From an uncultured Kiritimatiellota bacterium (GTDB lineage: Bacteria > Verrucomicrobiota > Kiritimatiellia > RFP12 > UBA1067), in assembly GCA_934635225.1 (NCBI GenBank), contig CAKTYZ010000030.1:1-26976 (forward strand): a stretch of 26,976 nt of DNA, written 5' to 3'. The notes below the pieces were generated by a model, which ran no database searches, was not told where the DNA came from, and saw only the letters and a list, made by a program, of their open reading frames with translations. The position numbers and the translations under genes were made by a program. This document shows, piece after piece, positions 24,814-26,976 of the stretch; within the stretch, counting starts at the first letter, position 1, and every line of letters starts with the position of its first letter.

Positions 24814-25255
24814 TCAATAGTTGGCGATGGGCTTCATCGTGCCGGCGGCGGACTTGGCCTTCTCGGCCGTCGCGCGGTCAAGATCGCCGATATGGAACGC
24901 GCCGAGAGGCAATCCCGCCTCGTTCATGAGGGAACCGCGCCACGGACGCGAGTGGAGATAGCGCAGACTCTTCGGTTCCTTCACCTCGTCCGACCAGACG
25001 ACAAGTTCAGCACCGTCGATCTGCCCCCGGTATTCGACCTGCGGCACATTCGCAAGCGTCCGGGCGGCGGCGGCAGCGTGCAGTCCGGTATCCACGTCTC
25101 GATGTCCGTCGCGCCGACGTAGGCGCCGAGGAGTCCGACGGGGACCTTGAGCGTCGTCTGCAGATAGTAGCCGTACCAGAGGGCGACGGCCGAAAACCCG
25201 CCCGTGAGACAGAACTTCGGCGTGACCTTCCGCCAAGGGTTCCAATCTGCTCAAT
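24814..25255 (-). pseudogene. Internally deleted sialate O-acetylesterase-like gene
   Basis: Two pieces of the SIAE family are read on the minus strand in different frames. The first (about 25240-25080) gives KFCLTGGFSAVALWYGYYLQ and then VPVGLLGAYVGATDIETWIP, matching the family's conserved FSAVA and GLI(x)n-IE-W-P segment. The second (about 25075-24814) gives VPQVEYRGQIDGAELVVWSDEV and then EPKSLRYLHSRPW, the usual C-terminal part, ending at a TGA. Several hundred residues between are gone and the upstream end is missing. The intact enzyme would remove O-acetyl groups from sialic acids or other sugars, fitting the neighbouring glycan operon. Confidence 0.75.
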
Positions 25256-25263
25256 AGCCCTTA

Positions 25264-25272
25264 TGGTATAAT
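25264..25272 (+). promoter_or_regulatory. Extended -10 (TGGTATAAT) ahead of the DNA glycosylase gene
   Basis: TG-G-TATAAT on the plus strand, 11 bases before the ATG at 25284; the leader would be about five nucleotides. No clear -35 box. Confidence 0.5.
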
Positions 25273-25283
25273 ATGCGCCGCTT

Positions 25284-25823
25284 ATGAAATCGCGTTCCGC
25301 TCCCTGTCGCCTGACAGACTTCTCCGCCGATGCAGTCACGTTGGCGTCGCGTCTGCTCGGAAAATTCCTCTGCCGTCGTCTGGCGGACGGGACGGTTCTG
25401 CGGCGGCGCATCACGGAGACGGAGGCCTATTTCGGAGAAGAGGACACGGCCTGCCATGCGCATCGGGGACGGACGCCTCGAACGGATGTCATGTATGAGG
25501 CGGGCGGCTGCGCCTACGTCTACCTGTGCTACGGCATGCACGAGCTACTCAACGTCGTGACGGGGCCGAAGGATCATCCCGAAGCGGTGCTGATTCGCGG
25601 CGTGGAGGGTGCGGACGGCCCCGGCAAGCTGACGAAACTCCTGCATATCACGCGCGCGTTTAACCGCGTGCGTTTTGCGACCTCGGCAGATCTTTGGCTG
25701 GAGGACGACGGCTTCTCGCCAAGATGCCTGCGCGCGCCGCGCATCGGCATCGCCTACGCCTCGGCGCGAGACCGCCTCCGCAAATGGCGCTTCGTCTCCA
25801 ATGACGCGGATGAAGCCCCTTAG
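25284..25823 (+). CDS. mpg: 3-methyladenine DNA glycosylase (AAG/MPG family)
   Basis: The 179-aa monofunctional base-excision enzyme removes alkylated purines such as 3-methyladenine. Family signatures appear in order: LGKFLCRRL at 25-33, ITETEAY with the catalytic glutamate at 43-49, DVMYEAGGCAYVYLCYGMHE at 68-87, VLIRGVEG at 102-109 and GPGKLTKLLHI from 112. Length fits bacterial members. Shine-Dalgarno is absent and the promoter is almost on the start codon, so it may be translated from a near-leaderless transcript. It stands alone on + between minus-strand units; no partner in the window. Confidence 0.92.
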   Translation: MKSRSAPCRLTDFSADAVTLASRLLGKFLCRRLADGTVLRRRITETEAYFGEEDTACHAHRGRTPRTDVMYEAGGCAYVYLCYGMHELLNVVTGPKDHPEAVLIRGVEGADGPGKLTKLLHITRAFNRVRFATSADLWLEDDGFSPRCLRAPRIGIAYASARDRLRKWRFVSNDADEAP

Positions 25824-25879
25824 TCGCCAAAGATGAAAGAGGGCTCACACGATTGCATCTTGCGGGGCGGCAGTCCCTT

Positions 25880-25984
25880 TTAACGCAAAGAACGCAGAGG
25901 GTTAGGGGAGGCGGAACCACCGCGCTCGATGTGCAGCTGATGCACAAGCGCATTGATAAGTGTTTCGCGCAAGGTCAAGATGAT
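25880..25984 (-). pseudogene. Possible fragment of an AlbA_2/Schlafen-type regulator
   Basis: The minus-strand frame IILTLRETLINALVHQLHIE recalls the conserved LREALINALVHRDY stretch of AlbA_2-containing ATP-dependent helicase-like regulators. Only about 34 codons remain before a TAA; upstream it joins the end of the S-subunit gene, as if a deletion fused the two. The match is short and this call is tentative. Confidence 0.3.
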
Positions 25985-26825
25985 TTTGTTGCTGAACGAT
26001 AGGCAAGGTACTTTTCAAGCCTTGTTCGCATCATTTCACGTCCGTAAGCATCCATGTACAAGAAATCAGGTTCTCCGCCTGATGTCGCGGGCAACATGAC
26101 CTTCAATGTCTTCAGACGGCCTTGGCTGATGGAGTGCCCGTGGCTGAAACAGGGGTGGCACATCGAAATAGAACGCGATATGAACAGTTGCGCGAACTTG
26201 GAGATTGGAGTTTTGGGATAAAGCGCGTAAACATGCGTGTCAAGCAGAAACTCGTGCGGCTGATAATAGGAAAGGCCAACCCCTCCATCGCCGTCATTGT
26301 TGAGCGTGAGACAATTGCCGACAAAACGGTTATGAGACTTCGCGCCGCTGTAAAATCCCTTGAGGCCATTCTCCACATTCCGCGCCGACACAAGCATTTC
26401 GCCGCCCAGCGAAAGTGAGTTCATGTCCTTTTGGTCGCCGCGTCTGTAGTCGAAATGATCAAGCAGCCTAAACGGTCTCCAGACGACTCTACGACGAGGG
26501 TTTACCCCCCCCCCCCCTATGGGGGATTGCGCGGCCCTTCACAAACGCGCTGTAGCGCGCCAGGAGCTCGTTCTCGCGCTCTCTAATGTACGCCTCCATG
26601 AAGGCGTAGTCCGGCTCGCCGTGCGCATCGACTGGAAGCATTACGTTCTGACGTTCCATCCGCTCGCCGTTAAACTTGTAGCCGTAATCGTGAATCTTTG
26701 CTTGTTTCGCAATGGCCACAGCGAAGAACTGCAAAACACGTCGCCCATCTTTGCGATCCTTCAAGTGCAACCTTTTCACATCGTCTGTGAAAATACACTC
26801 GTAGGGGTGGTAAAAAGCATCGAAA
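25975..26825 (-). pseudogene. Restriction S-subunit (specificity) gene, 5'-truncated and frame-broken at poly-G
   Basis: Two target-recognition halves in different frames. The first (26825-26489) has YHPYECIFTDDVKRLHL, YGYKFNGERMERQNVMLPVD, GEPDYAFMEAYIRERENEL. The second (about 26480-25975) has the TRD start FRLLDHFDYRRGDQKDMNSL, then LVSARNVENG, NCLTLNNDGDGG, LLDTHVYALYPK and the closing LPATSGGEPDFLYMDAY. Each LP..GEPD(Y/F).(F/Y)M segment is the usual end of a type I/BcgI-type TRD. They are separated by 13 G residues that shift the frame; with 12 (or 9 or 15) the frame runs through. The first TRD lacks its N-terminal part, replaced by repeat copy 3 at 26826. No matching type I methylase or translocase lies in the window. 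Confidence 0.82.
26505..26517. repeat. Poly-C13 (poly-G13 on the coding strand) homopolymer in the S-subunit gene
   Basis: Thirteen C in a row on the plus strand. Tracts of this length slip readily during replication. In the minus-strand gene the present length ends the first half after HRGGGGKPSS and a stop; one G less joins it to the second half. Confidence 0.9.
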
Positions 26826-26976
26826 ATGGTAATATCTAACGGGTCAGCAAAGAAGAGAGGAAGGCCATGGGGATCGAAGAAGAAGAAAGACAATCCACAC
26901 CACCCCCATGGGGGTGGCCGCCGGCGCAGAAGGAAAACGCCCACGGCGTCGAGGAAATCGTGTATGATGGGAGCTG
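26826..26976 (+). CDS. Dispersed repeat copy 3: small basic AT-hook-like ORF (runs off the window)
   Basis: Opens MVISNGSAKKRGRPWGSKKK, continues DNPHHPHGGG with an Arg/Lys run (RRRRRKTPTASRKS), and is still open at the window end. KKRGRP is an AT-hook-like core and the whole is strongly basic, consistent with DNA binding. It is divergent to, and its start abuts, the truncated S-subunit gene. A perfect 18-bp palindrome centred on CCATGG lies at 26900-26917. The copy is longer than copy 1 only because the window happens to extend further here. Function unknown. Confidence 0.45.
   Translation, partial: MVISNGSAKKRGRPWGSKKKKDNPHHPHGGGRRRRRKTPTASRKSCMMGA

Noticed and set aside
25871..25905. AACGCAAAGAACGCAGAGG-like sequence after the DNA glycosylase gene
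   Set aside because: It resembles a common dispersed intergenic sequence of bacteria, but only one copy occurs here, so no repeat can be claimed.
1..26976. CRISPR array, rRNA or tRNA
   Set aside because: No spaced identical repeats of CRISPR type and no tRNA or rRNA signature were seen; the 23-bp array at 3617 has near-identical spacers and is a plain tandem repeat.

Overview
The window is a high-GC bacterial segment whose AT-rich patches coincide with defence genes. The mix of an F5/8-type C plus autotransporter-strand-like secreted protein, a beta-helix/GH20 fusion, GH127 and a sialate O-acetylesterase remnant suggests a glycan-feeding gut bacterium. The PVC group (Verrucomicrobiota/Kiritimatiellota-like) is my best guess, but this is an inference from gene style; there is no rRNA or tRNA to confirm it. 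Both ends of the window lie inside copies of the same dispersed repeat, pointing outward, as expected of an assembled contig that stops at a repeat family.

Layout. (1) 1-3437 is housekeeping-like: a small CBM48-type protein on + faces, across a bidirectional terminator, a minus-strand operon of purine nucleoside phosphorylase, a XerD-type recombinase and a beta-ketoacyl-ACP synthase. (2) 3497-6250 holds a second repeat copy, a 23-bp minisatellite, a degraded duplicate of a DprA-like gene, and two minus-strand operons: a 58-aa ORF plus a DUF2513/membrane protein, and a DprA-like SLOG protein plus nucleotidyltransferase plus small ORF. The junctions of the second operon and of the first overlap. 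(3) 6295-16658 is a defence island on the minus strand: a PLD-helicase and an Eco57I-type DNA methyltransferase gene 3 bp apart, followed by an AAA+ ATPase and an abutting subtilisin-like protease. Relics of alternative methyltransferase C-termini lie on either side of the ATPase/protease pair. A 208-bp element with terminal inverted repeats sits between the two modules. (4) 17055-24614 is a three-gene glycan-degradation operon (F5/8C surface protein, GH127, beta-helix-GH20 fusion). (5) 24814-26976 holds a sialate O-acetylesterase pseudogene, a 3-methyladenine DNA glycosylase, and an S-subunit (specificity) gene. That S gene is cut at its 5' end by the third repeat copy and interrupted by a 13-base poly-G run; loss of one G would restore one frame through both specificity halves.

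Working picture. The helicase and methyltransferase look like a two-gene restriction-modification-type system. The recognition part of its methyltransferase appears to have been exchanged: base composition changes sharply just after the catalytic NPPY motif, and tails of related enzymes are scattered nearby. The ATPase/protease, the DUF2513/membrane pair and the SLOG/nucleotidyltransferase pair are three further candidate conflict modules. Six putative promoters share an extended -10 (TGnTATAAT or TGnTAGAAT) with weak -35 boxes, and at three genes it lies so close to the start codon that leaders would be nearly absent.
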